Shown one piece after another: positions 11,388-18,743 of a stretch of 20,785 nt of DNA. Source of the DNA: a virus; the IMG/VR virus record IMGVR_UViG_3300044695_003912, positions 1-20,785 of that record. One strand, given 5' to 3'. Numbering within the stretch: position 1 is the stretch's first letter; each line of letters begins with the position of its first letter. Under the pieces are notes generated by a model. That model had not been told where the DNA came from. It searched no databases and worked only from the letters and a program-made list of their open reading frames with translations. A program made the position numbers and the translations under genes.

Positions 11388-12014
11388 ATGAGACTAGCAG
11401 CACTTCTAGTTGTATGTATGCTATTTTATGGTTGTGGAGCAAGAGTACTTGCACCAGCAAGCGTAGAAAGACTACGCACAGACATCGCTAATGTTAAGCA
11501 AGCCTCAGAAGCAGTAGCATCCTCATATAGTCAAGAAGCTATAAACCGCCTATCTATAGATATGGCTACCACACTAGGTATATCGCTTAGTGACTTAGAT
11601 AGTTATGCTACAGTGAAAGCAGCGGAATGGAACAATGCTCCACACGAAGCATTACCTAAGATAGAAGATAGTATTAAAAATCCTGTGTCTCCATCCGGTG
11701 CATGGTGGGGTTTAGCTGCTGTAGTCGGTACTGGTCTAGCTGTAACAGCACTAAGAGCGCTAGCATCTAGTGGTACTGGTGGACTACCTCAGATAGCAGG
11801 ATTAATAGGATCGCTATTGGGATGGACTCTAGATCCTAAAGAGAAGCTTATACGCGATAAGCTACAAGCAGCAATAAACATTGCTAGCCAAGAACCAGGA
11901 TTTGACAACACTTCTGTCGGTAAAGAGCTGTCTAAAGTTATGACACCAGAAGAAAAACTTTTAATTAAACGTAAGAAAGCTAAGAAGCACTATGAAAACG
12001 CAAGACGCGCTTAG
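11388..12014 (+). CDS. Putative phage lipoprotein with hydrophobic central segment
   Basis: A 208-residue protein starting MRLAALLVVCMLFYGC. The short basic N-terminus, hydrophobic stretch and Gly-Cys at 15-16 resemble a lipoprotein signal peptide with Cys16 as the lipidated residue; Phe at -3 makes the lipobox imperfect. A second hydrophobic region (about residues 104-150, WWGLAAVVGTGLAVTALRAL and then GLPQIAGLIGSLLGW) could be one or two membrane helices. The C-terminus is highly basic. Possible roles are superinfection exclusion, lysis (spanin- or holin-like) or virion entry; none is proven. No good ribosome site is present, and a consensus promoter ends seven bases upstream. It overlaps the portal gene by 23 bases. 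Confidence 0.7.
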   Translation: MRLAALLVVCMLFYGCGARVLAPASVERLRTDIANVKQASEAVASSYSQEAINRLSIDMATTLGISLSDLDSYATVKAAEWNNAPHEALPKIEDSIKNPVSPSGAWWGLAAVVGTGLAVTALRALASSGTGGLPQIAGLIGSLLGWTLDPKEKLIRDKLQAAINIASQEPGFDNTSVGKELSKVMTPEEKLLIKRKKAKKHYENARRA

Positions 12015-13515
12015 ACAATCTGAGGAAGAGTTACAACAGAAGTTTATGAACATCCTTAATGGGATGTTCTCTCCTATTTCTGAATCGTTCGCTTCAGTTA
12101 GTGAAGCCACTCTAGCTAAAAGACAAGAAATATCAGGTGAGAACTTTGATGGCTGGCTTCCACTAACTTATGCTGTAACAGCATTCTACGATTTCACATT
12201 ACAAGAACTAAAAACGATTCGTGATGTAAGTAGAAACTTAAGTCTATCGAATGAAATTTACAAGAACTGTCTATATCATTACCGTAACAACATCATAGGT
12301 TCCGGTCTTAGTATTGATATATACAGCGAAGATTTAGATGAAGATCCCGCTAAACTAGCTACCAACAAAGACTCTACTGTAGCTACTATGAAGGAGAACT
12401 GGAAACTATTCTGCATGCGAAATAGTATGCATAATAGAACAGTTGATTGGCTTAATAGATATAAGCGAGACGGTGAAGCATTTGTAAGACTTTTCCGTAC
12501 TGGCGATGTACCTACAATTCGCTTTGTAGATCCTGGATTTATACAGTCTGATAAGACAGAAGCACCTTACGGAATACAGTTCGATAAGAACGATAATGAG
12601 ACAATTAAGAAATACTACATTCTAAATCCTACTAATAATACATATAAAGCAGTACCTCCAGAGGACATAATCCACACTAAAGATGTTGTGGATATTGATG
12701 CGCCTAGAGGATTCTTGCAAGGCTACTCTATATTTACGAACCTTCGTAGAGTTGAGAAGCTCCTAGTAAACATTTCTGTACTGGCACAGATTCAATCTGC
12801 GATAGCACTCATCCGTAAGCACAAAGGTGCTAAGTCCGCTAAGGTTCAGTCATTCCTAGATAAAACAGCTACTGGTTCTAGAACTAACACAGCAGGCGCT
12901 ACCGTAAGAACTAGACAGTACGACCCTGGAACTATTATAGATGCTCCAGAAGGTACAGAGTACGACTTCCCAGCACACAATATAAAAGTAGATGGTCTAG
13001 TAGCTGTAGCAGATAAAGATCTAGGTATGATCGCAGCTAACTTCGTACTTCCAGTTGAATGGTTGTTAAGTAAAGAAGCACCGGAGCCTTTACCTCCTAG
13101 CTCACCTGTAATAGCAAACTTCCGCTCAGAACAAACAAAATTCTATACTTCGTATATAGAGCTATTTTGGCGAGTTCAAGAAGCTATGGGTGTAGATAGA
13201 GAGGCTAATGAACTTAAGTATAATATATCTGTAAATGGTCCCAGACTTGCTATTGCTAAAGCTATTGATGAAGCTAGATCAGATGAAATCTATATGCGTC
13301 TAGGATCAACTTCACCACAAGAAGTAGCCGCTAAGAATGGTAACAACTGGACTGTGTCTAGAGCAAACATGATTAGGCATCGTAACACAGCACAACCTGG
13401 GGAACAGATGCCAGGAGATGCAGGTAATACTAATACAGGTGGTGGCGACGGAACTAGTAAGGCAGGCGGTGGACAAAAAACAGATAGTGGTACAGGAGGC
13501 AACAATGGGGTTTGA
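11992..13515 (+). CDS. Portal protein
   Basis: A 507-residue protein, the size and position (after terminase, before protease) of a portal, the dodecameric ring at the capsid vertex through which DNA passes. Portal-type features include the wing segment with RTVDWLNRYKRDGEAFVRLF, an ILNPTNNTYKAVPPEDIIHTK-like stretch (split here as ILNPTN and PPEDIIH), the QGYSIFTNLRRVEKLL helix and the late DKDLGMIAANFVLPVEWLL region. The C-terminus is a low-complexity Gly/Thr/Asn tail (about 465-507). The start overlaps the lipoprotein gene; an ATG at 12046 is an alternative. An 8-bp hairpin (12048-12069) lies just inside the gene. Confidence 0.88.
   Translation: MKTQDALRQSEEELQQKFMNILNGMFSPISESFASVSEATLAKRQEISGENFDGWLPLTYAVTAFYDFTLQELKTIRDVSRNLSLSNEIYKNCLYHYRNNIIGSGLSIDIYSEDLDEDPAKLATNKDSTVATMKENWKLFCMRNSMHNRTVDWLNRYKRDGEAFVRLFRTGDVPTIRFVDPGFIQSDKTEAPYGIQFDKNDNETIKKYYILNPTNNTYKAVPPEDIIHTKDVVDIDAPRGFLQGYSIFTNLRRVEKLLVNISVLAQIQSAIALIRKHKGAKSAKVQSFLDKTATGSRTNTAGATVRTRQYDPGTIIDAPEGTEYDFPAHNIKVDGLVAVADKDLGMIAANFVLPVEWLLSKEAPEPLPPSSPVIANFRSEQTKFYTSYIELFWRVQEAMGVDREANELKYNISVNGPRLAIAKAIDEARSDEIYMRLGSTSPQEVAAKNGNNWTVSRANMIRHRNTAQPGEQMPGDAGNTNTGGGDGTSKAGGGQKTDSGTGGNNGV
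12048..12069 (+). other. Hairpin inside the portal gene start
   Basis: GAACATCC (12048-12055) pairs perfectly with GGATGTTC (12062-12069) around a six-base loop, about 35 bases after the lipoprotein stop. It is followed by TCTCCTATTTC, too poor a U-tract for a sure terminator. It could weaken read-through, protect an upstream message, or be chance coding sequence. Confidence 0.35.
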
Positions 13516-13915
13516 TACTATTGTAACAGCGATTGAAAAACTAGGGTTTTTAGTGGCTATGGTAGGCTTTTTCCTTTACAGAGACTACAAGAGGGAAATT
13601 GATAATGCAAAGGTACTAGCAGTTAAAGATAGTAAGATAGATAAGAACGTAGATGATACACATAAACTTAACTTGAAGTTTAACGAAGCCAGTATAAGAT
13701 ATGAAAATGTGTGCAAGGCTGTAGTCGAAAGTCTCAACGAACAAACAAAAGTACTTAAGAAAGTTGCTGAGGTAGTAGGAGGTTGTAAAGAAGCACAGCA
13801 TCGAAAACCACGTGTTGTTGAAGATGACAGCAGTGATGCAATACTACACTTTCACCCTACTCCTATGCAACTAGATCAAACAAAAATAGAAACCGTAACA
13901 ATAAGGAAAGGCTAA
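13505..13915 (+). CDS. Single-pass membrane coiled-coil protein (holin-like candidate)
   Basis: A 136-residue protein starting MGFDTIVTAIEKLGF. AGGAGG lies five bases before the ATG, the strongest ribosome site in the window, so this start is preferred over an in-frame ATG 87 bases upstream. Residues 11-25 form one hydrophobic segment followed by RDYKREIDN and a long charged helix (about 30-92). This layout resembles the BhlA/UviB group of one-pass holin-like proteins, which are usually shorter; a spanin or a capsid-associated membrane protein is also possible. The last 40 residues look disordered. It overlaps the portal by 11 bases and ends one base before the protease gene. Confidence 0.7.
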   Translation: MGFDTIVTAIEKLGFLVAMVGFFLYRDYKREIDNAKVLAVKDSKIDKNVDDTHKLNLKFNEASIRYENVCKAVVESLNEQTKVLKKVAEVVGGCKEAQHRKPRVVEDDSSDAILHFHPTPMQLDQTKIETVTIRKG

Positions 13916-13916
13916 C

Positions 13917-14948
13917 ATGTTCCAGAATATATTAGAAAGCGTCAAGCTAGGTACAGCTAGAACTATAAGTGAAACAGGTCTTCTGACAGGTGTACACCTT
14001 CTTGGGCTAGAATCCAAGAATGGTTATAAGTATGCTATGGAAGCCATCACTGACGCACACAAACTGTACGAAGGCTTAGACATCTACTTAAACCACTCCG
14101 ATCCTACTGAGACAGGTGATAGAGACGTAACCACTAAGATAGGGTTCATCACTTCTACCTCTGTTAAAGAGTCAGTTGGTATGCTTGGTGATGTGCAATT
14201 CAACACTAAGCATCCTCACTATGAGGCTATGAAGTGGTGGGTAGAGAACCAGCCTAATAAGATTGGCTTCTCACACATAGCAGAAGCTAAACTAGATAAT
14301 GCTACAAAGACTATGGTTGCTATTCGTAAACCTAAGTCAGTAGATATTGTTTCACGTCCTGCTACTACAAATGGTATCTTTAAGGAATCATTCTCTTCCG
14401 TATCAGAAGGTATTGTTGAGGATAAAGTACAAGAGAGAAGAGTATCTCTACTAGTATCAGCATTCAACAACTTATATTATGAGTCAGAGTACAACCAGGG
14501 AAAGCCATTGACACAAGACGAACTGGCTGTAAAATTGACACCAGTGGTACAAGATTTACTACAAGAACTTTCTAAAAACGAACTCACAAAGGAATCAACA
14601 ATGGATTGGAAAGACATTACTATAGAAGGGTTTAAAGAGCATCGCTCAGACCTAGTAACTGTTATTGCTTCAGAAGCTGTAAAGGCGGAGAAGGATATAG
14701 ATGCTAAGGTTATCGAAGCTACTAAGGATCTGGATGCTAAAGCAAAAAGCAAGCTATTCATGACTCAGGTTAGAGAATCAATAGTGGCAGGTAAAGATGT
14801 CGCTGAATTGATTGCTGATCGTAAGGAAGTCTTCGCTACTGTAGTGGAGTCTTTCGCTCCTCAAGGTAAGACTCCTGAGAAGCAAGAGCCTGTAGTTAGT
14901 AAGTTTGCTGATGTCGATACTGTTCTCTCACTAATAAAGAAGAAGTAA
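13917..14948 (+). CDS. Prohead maturation protease fused to scaffold domain
   Basis: A 343-residue protein. The N-terminal domain (about 1-160) has the order of a phage prohead serine protease: H60 in IYLNHSDPTETG, S119 in KIGFSHIAEA, and D143 in SVDIVSRPATTNGIF, a likely His-Ser-Asp triad. Such proteases cleave scaffold and capsid delta domains after shell assembly. From about 165 the protein becomes helical and charged, as scaffolds do (residues 229-343 rich in K, E, A and D). An in-frame ATG at residue 229 has its own strong ribosome site, so a separate scaffold product is probable. The start has AAGGAAAGG upstream. Confidence 0.88.
   Translation: MFQNILESVKLGTARTISETGLLTGVHLLGLESKNGYKYAMEAITDAHKLYEGLDIYLNHSDPTETGDRDVTTKIGFITSTSVKESVGMLGDVQFNTKHPHYEAMKWWVENQPNKIGFSHIAEAKLDNATKTMVAIRKPKSVDIVSRPATTNGIFKESFSSVSEGIVEDKVQERRVSLLVSAFNNLYYESEYNQGKPLTQDELAVKLTPVVQDLLQELSKNELTKESTMDWKDITIEGFKEHRSDLVTVIASEAVKAEKDIDAKVIEATKDLDAKAKSKLFMTQVRESIVAGKDVAELIADRKEVFATVVESFAPQGKTPEKQEPVVSKFADVDTVLSLIKKK
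14601..14948 (+). CDS. Nested scaffold protein from internal start
   Basis: In frame with the protease gene, an ATG at 14601 (MDWKDITIEGFKEHRSD) follows AAAGGAAT with seven bases between AAAGGA and the start. The same AAAGGAAT word precedes the major capsid, connector and tail-tube genes, so it looks like a true ribosome site. The product would be 115 residues, helical and highly charged, matching the scaffold-like C-terminus of the protease. Lambda makes its scaffold Nu3 in the same way inside gene C. Evidence here is sequence only. Confidence 0.7.
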   Translation: MDWKDITIEGFKEHRSDLVTVIASEAVKAEKDIDAKVIEATKDLDAKAKSKLFMTQVRESIVAGKDVAELIADRKEVFATVVESFAPQGKTPEKQEPVVSKFADVDTVLSLIKKK

Positions 14949-14961
14949 AGGATTATAAATC

Positions 14962-15432
14962 ATGCCTCACATTCATAGAATGGGTAACACTGACCTAGTT
15001 TTCGCTCCAGTAAAGCTTACTAGCTCAGTTCCTACCAATACAATCAATCTCGGTGATCTTGTTGCTCTAGAAAGCAACAAAGCAGTGCCTGTTACTGTTT
15101 TTACCTGGACTACCGATCTAGCTACTACTCAGACCAACTTCGCTACTGCCTTCCTAGGCATGTCAACTGGTCGTAGCCGTGCAGCTACTACTGATCCTCG
15201 CGATCTTGAAGTTCCTGTACAGATGGATGGTACTATTGAAATGGATTGCTCTTCTGGAACCTATACCATCGGTCAGTATGTCGGTCCTATCAAGGCTGCT
15301 GGTAACGCACTACTTAACACTGTCGCTGGCGTAGCGACTAAGGCTCTTGCCGTTGGTGTTGTAGTTAGAGATAGTGGTGCTAGTGCCACTAGAGTTATGG
15401 TTAGACTGCTAAACACCCCTGTCAAGAGATAA
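14962..15432 (+). CDS. Capsid decoration or head-stabilising protein
   Basis: A 156-residue protein starting MPHIHRMGNTDLVFAP, with AAAGGA before the start. The sequence is beta-rich with many Ala, Thr and Val and few charged residues. It lies between protease/scaffold and major capsid genes, the standard place of decoration proteins that bind the shell after expansion (as lambda gpD does). Its codons shift to CGT, ATC and GGT relative to the terminase and portal, in step with the major capsid gene, which suggests high expression. Family assignment is by context. Confidence 0.75.
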   Translation: MPHIHRMGNTDLVFAPVKLTSSVPTNTINLGDLVALESNKAVPVTVFTWTTDLATTQTNFATAFLGMSTGRSRAATTDPRDLEVPVQMDGTIEMDCSSGTYTIGQYVGPIKAAGNALLNTVAGVATKALAVGVVVRDSGASATRVMVRLLNTPVKR

Positions 15433-15450
15433 TAGAAAAGGAATACTAAA

Positions 15451-16617
15451 ATGTTTCACCACGTTTTTGAATCATGCAAGACTCCAGCTGATGTCCGTGA
15501 GGCAGAAGCTAAAGTCGTACAACTAATAACTGAGAAGAAGATCAAGGTCGAAGATATTTCGATTCTTGATGTAGCCGAGAGCACTCTTGGCAGAGAAGGT
15601 ATGCGCGCTCTGCGTAATGCTAACTCTGACAACGCTTTCGTAGGTGTTAAGGAAGCGGTTGATCCTGTCAACCTCTCTGCCTTCACCAATATCACTGGTA
15701 ATATGATATTTGAAGCTGCTCTTGCTTCGTACACTGCTCCTGAGTTCATCGGTAATGAGCTAGTAACTGAAGAGAAGTCCACCCGTGATGGTGGGTTCGA
15801 TACTGGTCTAGCTCCTATAGACGATGATGCTATGATTGTTAAGGAAGGCGAGGAGTTCCCCAGCGTTAAGTTCGGCGAAGATTACATCAAGATTCCTACC
15901 TCGGTAAAGCGCGGTCTTAAGATCGGTATAACCAGAGAACTAGTATTCTTTGATCAGACTGGTAAGATCATCGAACAGGCACAGACCATCGGCGGTAGAC
16001 TAGGCACGAACAAAGAGAAGCGTATTCTCCGTACCGTACTAGGTATCGACAACGGGTTTGAGCGTAAGGGTGTTGCTCGCAATACCTACGTCCTAACTGG
16101 TGGGGGTGATCCTCGTGTAAACGCTAAGGCCAGCACTACTCTCACTGACTACACTTCGATAGACACCGCTATGCAGCTGTTTGCTGATATGAATGACGAT
16201 CGTGCCGTAGGGGAACCTATCAGTGTTATGCCTGATACCATGCTTATTCCTTGGGGCTTACAGTGGACTGCAAAGCGCATTCTTAATGCTACAGAGCTAA
16301 GAGTCGTTACCAACACCACCAACACCGCTATTACTCCTAATATCGTTCCTGGTATGAGAGTTATTAGCTCACCTTGGATTGGTAACCTTCTAGTTGCAGC
16401 CGGTTCTACCGCTGCCAACGCTGCTAAGTACTGGTATCTAGGCCAATTCAAGAAGGCATTCAAGTATCGTACTCTGTTCCCCTTCCAGGTAAAGGCTGCA
16501 CAGCACGATAAGGATGACTTCGAGCGCGATGTTATCGCACAGTTCCGTGCTGATGAACGCGGTGTGCCTCGGATCGTTGCACCTTGGTACGCAGCTAAGT
16601 TCTACGACGTAGCCTAA
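15451..16617 (+). CDS. Major capsid protein
   Basis: A 388-residue protein starting MFHHVFESCKTPADVRE after AAAAGGAAT. It follows the scaffold and decoration genes. The first ~70 residues are helical and charged and may be a delta-like domain removed by the prohead protease; this is inferred. The middle has features of HK97-fold capsid proteins: an extended-arm-like segment (PSVKFGEDYIKIPTSVKRG), then GITRELVFFDQTGKIIEQAQ, and late WYLGQFKKAFKYRTLFP followed by DDFERDVIAQFRADERGVP. I recall similar capsid proteins from unclassified phages and environmental bacterial genomes but cannot verify this here. It uses many C-ending codons, fitting abundant expression. Confidence 0.9.
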   Translation: MFHHVFESCKTPADVREAEAKVVQLITEKKIKVEDISILDVAESTLGREGMRALRNANSDNAFVGVKEAVDPVNLSAFTNITGNMIFEAALASYTAPEFIGNELVTEEKSTRDGGFDTGLAPIDDDAMIVKEGEEFPSVKFGEDYIKIPTSVKRGLKIGITRELVFFDQTGKIIEQAQTIGGRLGTNKEKRILRTVLGIDNGFERKGVARNTYVLTGGGDPRVNAKASTTLTDYTSIDTAMQLFADMNDDRAVGEPISVMPDTMLIPWGLQWTAKRILNATELRVVTNTTNTAITPNIVPGMRVISSPWIGNLLVAAGSTAANAAKYWYLGQFKKAFKYRTLFPFQVKAAQHDKDDFERDVIAQFRADERGVPRIVAPWYAAKFYDVA

Positions 16618-16618
16618 T

Positions 16619-16653
16619 CTACGGTAGACTGATGCACACTCAACCCACCGTAG
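16619..16653 (+). promoter_or_regulatory. Competing upstream hairpin (antiterminator-like)
   Basis: CTACGGT (16619-16625), directly after the capsid stop codon, can pair over seven bases with ACCGTAG (16647-16653). That second segment is part of the left arm of the terminator at 16641-16670, so the two structures exclude each other. This three-segment order is like an attenuator, although the upstream hairpin is weaker than the terminator stem and no regulator is known. Confidence 0.5.
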
Positions 16654-16677
16654 TAAAATACGGTGGGTTGTTTTAAT
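16641..16677 (+). terminator. Strong intrinsic terminator after the major capsid gene
   Basis: CAACCCACCGTA (16641-16652) pairs perfectly with TACGGTGGGTTG (16659-16670) around GTAAAA, a 12-bp stem, followed by TTTTAAT. Some polymerases must read through because connector and tail genes continue in the same direction after 14 bases. It would make the decoration and capsid messages more abundant than those of neck and tail genes. Confidence 0.85.
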
Positions 16678-16690
16678 AAAGGAATACCTA

Positions 16691-16927
16691 ATGGCTTATA
16701 CTGATGAGCAGATTTTAGCTAAACTCTATAGCACACGTGATCAAATGATCGACGTGCGTTTAAAGATTACGCTTCATCCTAAGCCTAGCTATAACATAGA
16801 TGGGCAGGAAATTAAGTGGGCAGAGTATTTAAAGCAATTAGATACTTCTATATCTAGACTATCAGAACAGATTTCAGCAGAGGAAGGTCCATATGAAGAA
16901 GTAACTGTAGGTTACGCAGGACCGTAA
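16691..16927 (+). CDS. Small head-tail connector candidate, 78 residues
   Basis: It starts MAYTDEQILAKLYSTRDQM with AAAGGAAT before the ATG. It is helical at both ends around a short beta turn (PSYNIDGQEIKWAEYLKQLD). Small proteins with an SYxIDGxxxxWxEYL-type motif are common after capsid genes of tailed phages and are thought to serve at the head-tail interface; this likeness is from memory. It is the first gene after the capsid terminator and ends one base before the next start. Confidence 0.65.
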   Translation: MAYTDEQILAKLYSTRDQMIDVRLKITLHPKPSYNIDGQEIKWAEYLKQLDTSISRLSEQISAEEGPYEEVTVGYAGP

Positions 16928-16928
16928 T

Positions 16929-17327
16929 ATGGATAACTTACTGCGAGACGGTCTAGTCGACGACTACGAAGTGTTCGATAACTCTTTTACAGGTAAAGTA
17001 CTCCATAACAATGGAAGTACTAATCCTGACTTTGCTACAGGCCAGATAGCACCTACTATAACAGAGTATGAAGTAGATGGTTGCATCTTCCGTAACTCCG
17101 CCGTAAGAAACTCATCTAGTCAGAGACAGATAGGTGCTAGAGACATTGCTATTACTAATGATGAATTTAACATGGCAGATAAGGTAGTAGAGGTTCCAAG
17201 AGAAGGAGTTATCGTAAGGGAAGGTGATACTTTCGTAGACGAGGATGAAAACAAGTGGCATATAACTGCCGTAGATATTTGCACATTAGACACTCGTTAT
17301 AGACTAGCACTTAAAGCATTTGCATAA
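16929..17327 (+). CDS. Head-closure/neck protein candidate, 132 residues
   Basis: It starts MDNLLRDGLVDDYEVFDNS; AGGA lies seven to eight bases upstream inside the previous gene. The N-terminus is acidic. The rest is beta-rich (KVVEVPREGVIVREGDTFV, then ENKWHITAVDICTL), as in head-tail stopper proteins, which have a small beta barrel. Position between connector and the HK97 gp10-like gene supports a neck role. No specific family is recognised. Its TAA overlaps the next ATG by one base. Confidence 0.62.
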   Translation: MDNLLRDGLVDDYEVFDNSFTGKVLHNNGSTNPDFATGQIAPTITEYEVDGCIFRNSAVRNSSSQRQIGARDIAITNDEFNMADKVVEVPREGVIVREGDTFVDEDENKWHITAVDICTLDTRYRLALKAFA

Positions 17328-17746
17328 TGGGAGTCGTACTTCGCTTTGGTAATCAAAGAGAGTTTCAAAAGGCTATCTTAGCAATGTCTAAGAGGCATCA
17401 TAAACGATATACAGATAAATACAGACAGAAGATATTTCAGTTACATAGAAACCTTATTGCAGCTACTCCTGTTGATACAGGTGCCGCTAAAGGCGATTCT
17501 AGTGGTGCTAGCAGAGATTTGTACAAGTCTCACCCTGCTGCCTATGTTCCGTACTTAATAGGTAACGAACCTGGGGAGTCTGGATGGCAGGTTATAGAGA
17601 CTATTAAAGATGGTAATATTGTATTTAGTATAGCTAATCCTATGTGGGACTATTATTTAAAGTATGTCGAATTTGGACAAGGTCGTAGTTCAAAACATCA
17701 AGGATTCATTCGAGCAATTTGGCAGGACTTTAAGGAATCGCTATGA
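17327..17746 (+). CDS. HK97 gp10-like neck/tail-completion protein
   Basis: A 139-residue protein starting MGVVLRFGNQREFQKAIL. A long basic N-terminal helix leads into AATPVDTGAAKGDS (the T-P-V-D-T-G motif of HK97 gp10-like and related tail-completion proteins), then a beta region ending in YYLKYVEFGQGRSSKHQGFI, where E-x-G precedes a C-terminal helix, as in this family. These proteins join the neck to the tail tube. The start overlaps the previous stop by one base (TAATG) and its own stop overlaps the next ATG (ATGA). Confidence 0.8.
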   Translation: MGVVLRFGNQREFQKAILAMSKRHHKRYTDKYRQKIFQLHRNLIAATPVDTGAAKGDSSGASRDLYKSHPAAYVPYLIGNEPGESGWQVIETIKDGNIVFSIANPMWDYYLKYVEFGQGRSSKHQGFIRAIWQDFKESL

Positions 17747-18201
17747 CACTTCCGACATATTCAGAATTGTATTTAGGACTAGCTAAGATAGTTTCTAAAG
17801 TAGATACTTCCATACCTATACTGCTAAAGGGTATGCCATTCCCTAATCTAGACGAAGTACCTGACTTTATTGCATTCGATCTACTAAATGAAGTAGAGAG
17901 AAGAACCCAAAGTCTAGAGGGCGACAGAATATATTCTGTTCAGTTGTCCTGTCATTCATTACACGCAGAATACAGAACAGATAAGAAATTCTCCGCTCCG
18001 TATGATTTGGCTTATAAATATAAACCATTTCTACACAGAGCTACCCATATCATAAAAAGTAGTTGCTTCCGTACATTAGATGCTAAAATAACCTATCTAG
18101 ACCTTAGGTCGACAGGCGATTACTCTAAGCAGATATATCAAACGTCACCTAGTTTAAAGATTCACACTTGTGTAATTCATACAACCGCACAAATATCATA
18201 A
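17743..18201 (+). CDS. Tail terminator-like protein
   Basis: A 152-residue protein starting MTLPTYSELYLGLAKIV, coupled to the previous gene by ATGA. Mixed alpha/beta: N-terminal helix, IPILLKGMPFPNLDEVPDFIAF, then strand and helix pairs including YSVQLSCHSLHAEYRT. Size and position directly before the tail-tube gene match tail terminators (such as lambda gpU), which cap the tube and set its joining to the head. The family match is by context and fold pattern, not by a sequence signature. Confidence 0.7.
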   Translation: MTLPTYSELYLGLAKIVSKVDTSIPILLKGMPFPNLDEVPDFIAFDLLNEVERRTQSLEGDRIYSVQLSCHSLHAEYRTDKKFSAPYDLAYKYKPFLHRATHIIKSSCFRTLDAKITYLDLRSTGDYSKQIYQTSPSLKIHTCVIHTTAQIS

Positions 18202-18211
18202 GGAATAACCA

Positions 18212-18709
18212 ATGGCTACTGTTCGTACACTCAGAGACGGCTCAATCATAATCAAAGATGGTTCCGGCACTCCTAAGACTCTTACCATTCCAATCAGCGA
18301 CGGCGACCTTTCATTCGAGAGAATGCGTAACGCCTTTCTCATAATGAATAGAGGCGTTATCGACTCACGCAGAGCAGGCGATCAGACTGCTATGAGTCTA
18401 GACTTCTCTATCAAGTTTGAGCAATGGAACTATAGCTCCGGCGCTTCGACTGGCCTATCAGTTCAAGACGTTCTAGCTGGTGACACTCCTGCTGTTACTG
18501 CTGGTTGGGTATCTACTGATACTTGCGGTCCCTATGCAGTTACTATCGAGTTCCGTATTGCAGATCCTTGCAATGTCGGTCACTACGAAGCGCTAACTTT
18601 CACTAAGTTTATGGCAGAGAAGTTCAGCTTTAAGGAAGGCTCAGAAGCCAACACTCTAAGCATCAGCGGCACAGCACTAATGGATAAACCCACCAGAACC
18701 TACGTCTAA
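18212..18709 (+). CDS. Major tail (tube) protein
   Basis: A 165-residue protein starting MATVRTLRDGSIIIKDG after AAGGAAT. It is beta-rich with an N-terminal GTPKTLTIPISDGDLSFE pair and ends with FTKFMAEKFSFKEGSEANTL, then SGTALMDKP, the kind of pattern seen in tail-tube proteins (a strand with F-K-E-G-E-x-N-T/L). It lies between the tail terminator and the chaperone pair, the standard place. Codon choice resembles the capsid gene, fitting high expression. The 34 bases to the next gene hold only a ribosome site. Confidence 0.82.
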   Translation: MATVRTLRDGSIIIKDGSGTPKTLTIPISDGDLSFERMRNAFLIMNRGVIDSRRAGDQTAMSLDFSIKFEQWNYSSGASTGLSVQDVLAGDTPAVTAGWVSTDTCGPYAVTIEFRIADPCNVGHYEALTFTKFMAEKFSFKEGSEANTLSISGTALMDKPTRTYV

Positions 18710-18743
18710 TAAATAGCGTAGTTTCAACAACATAAGGTAGAAC

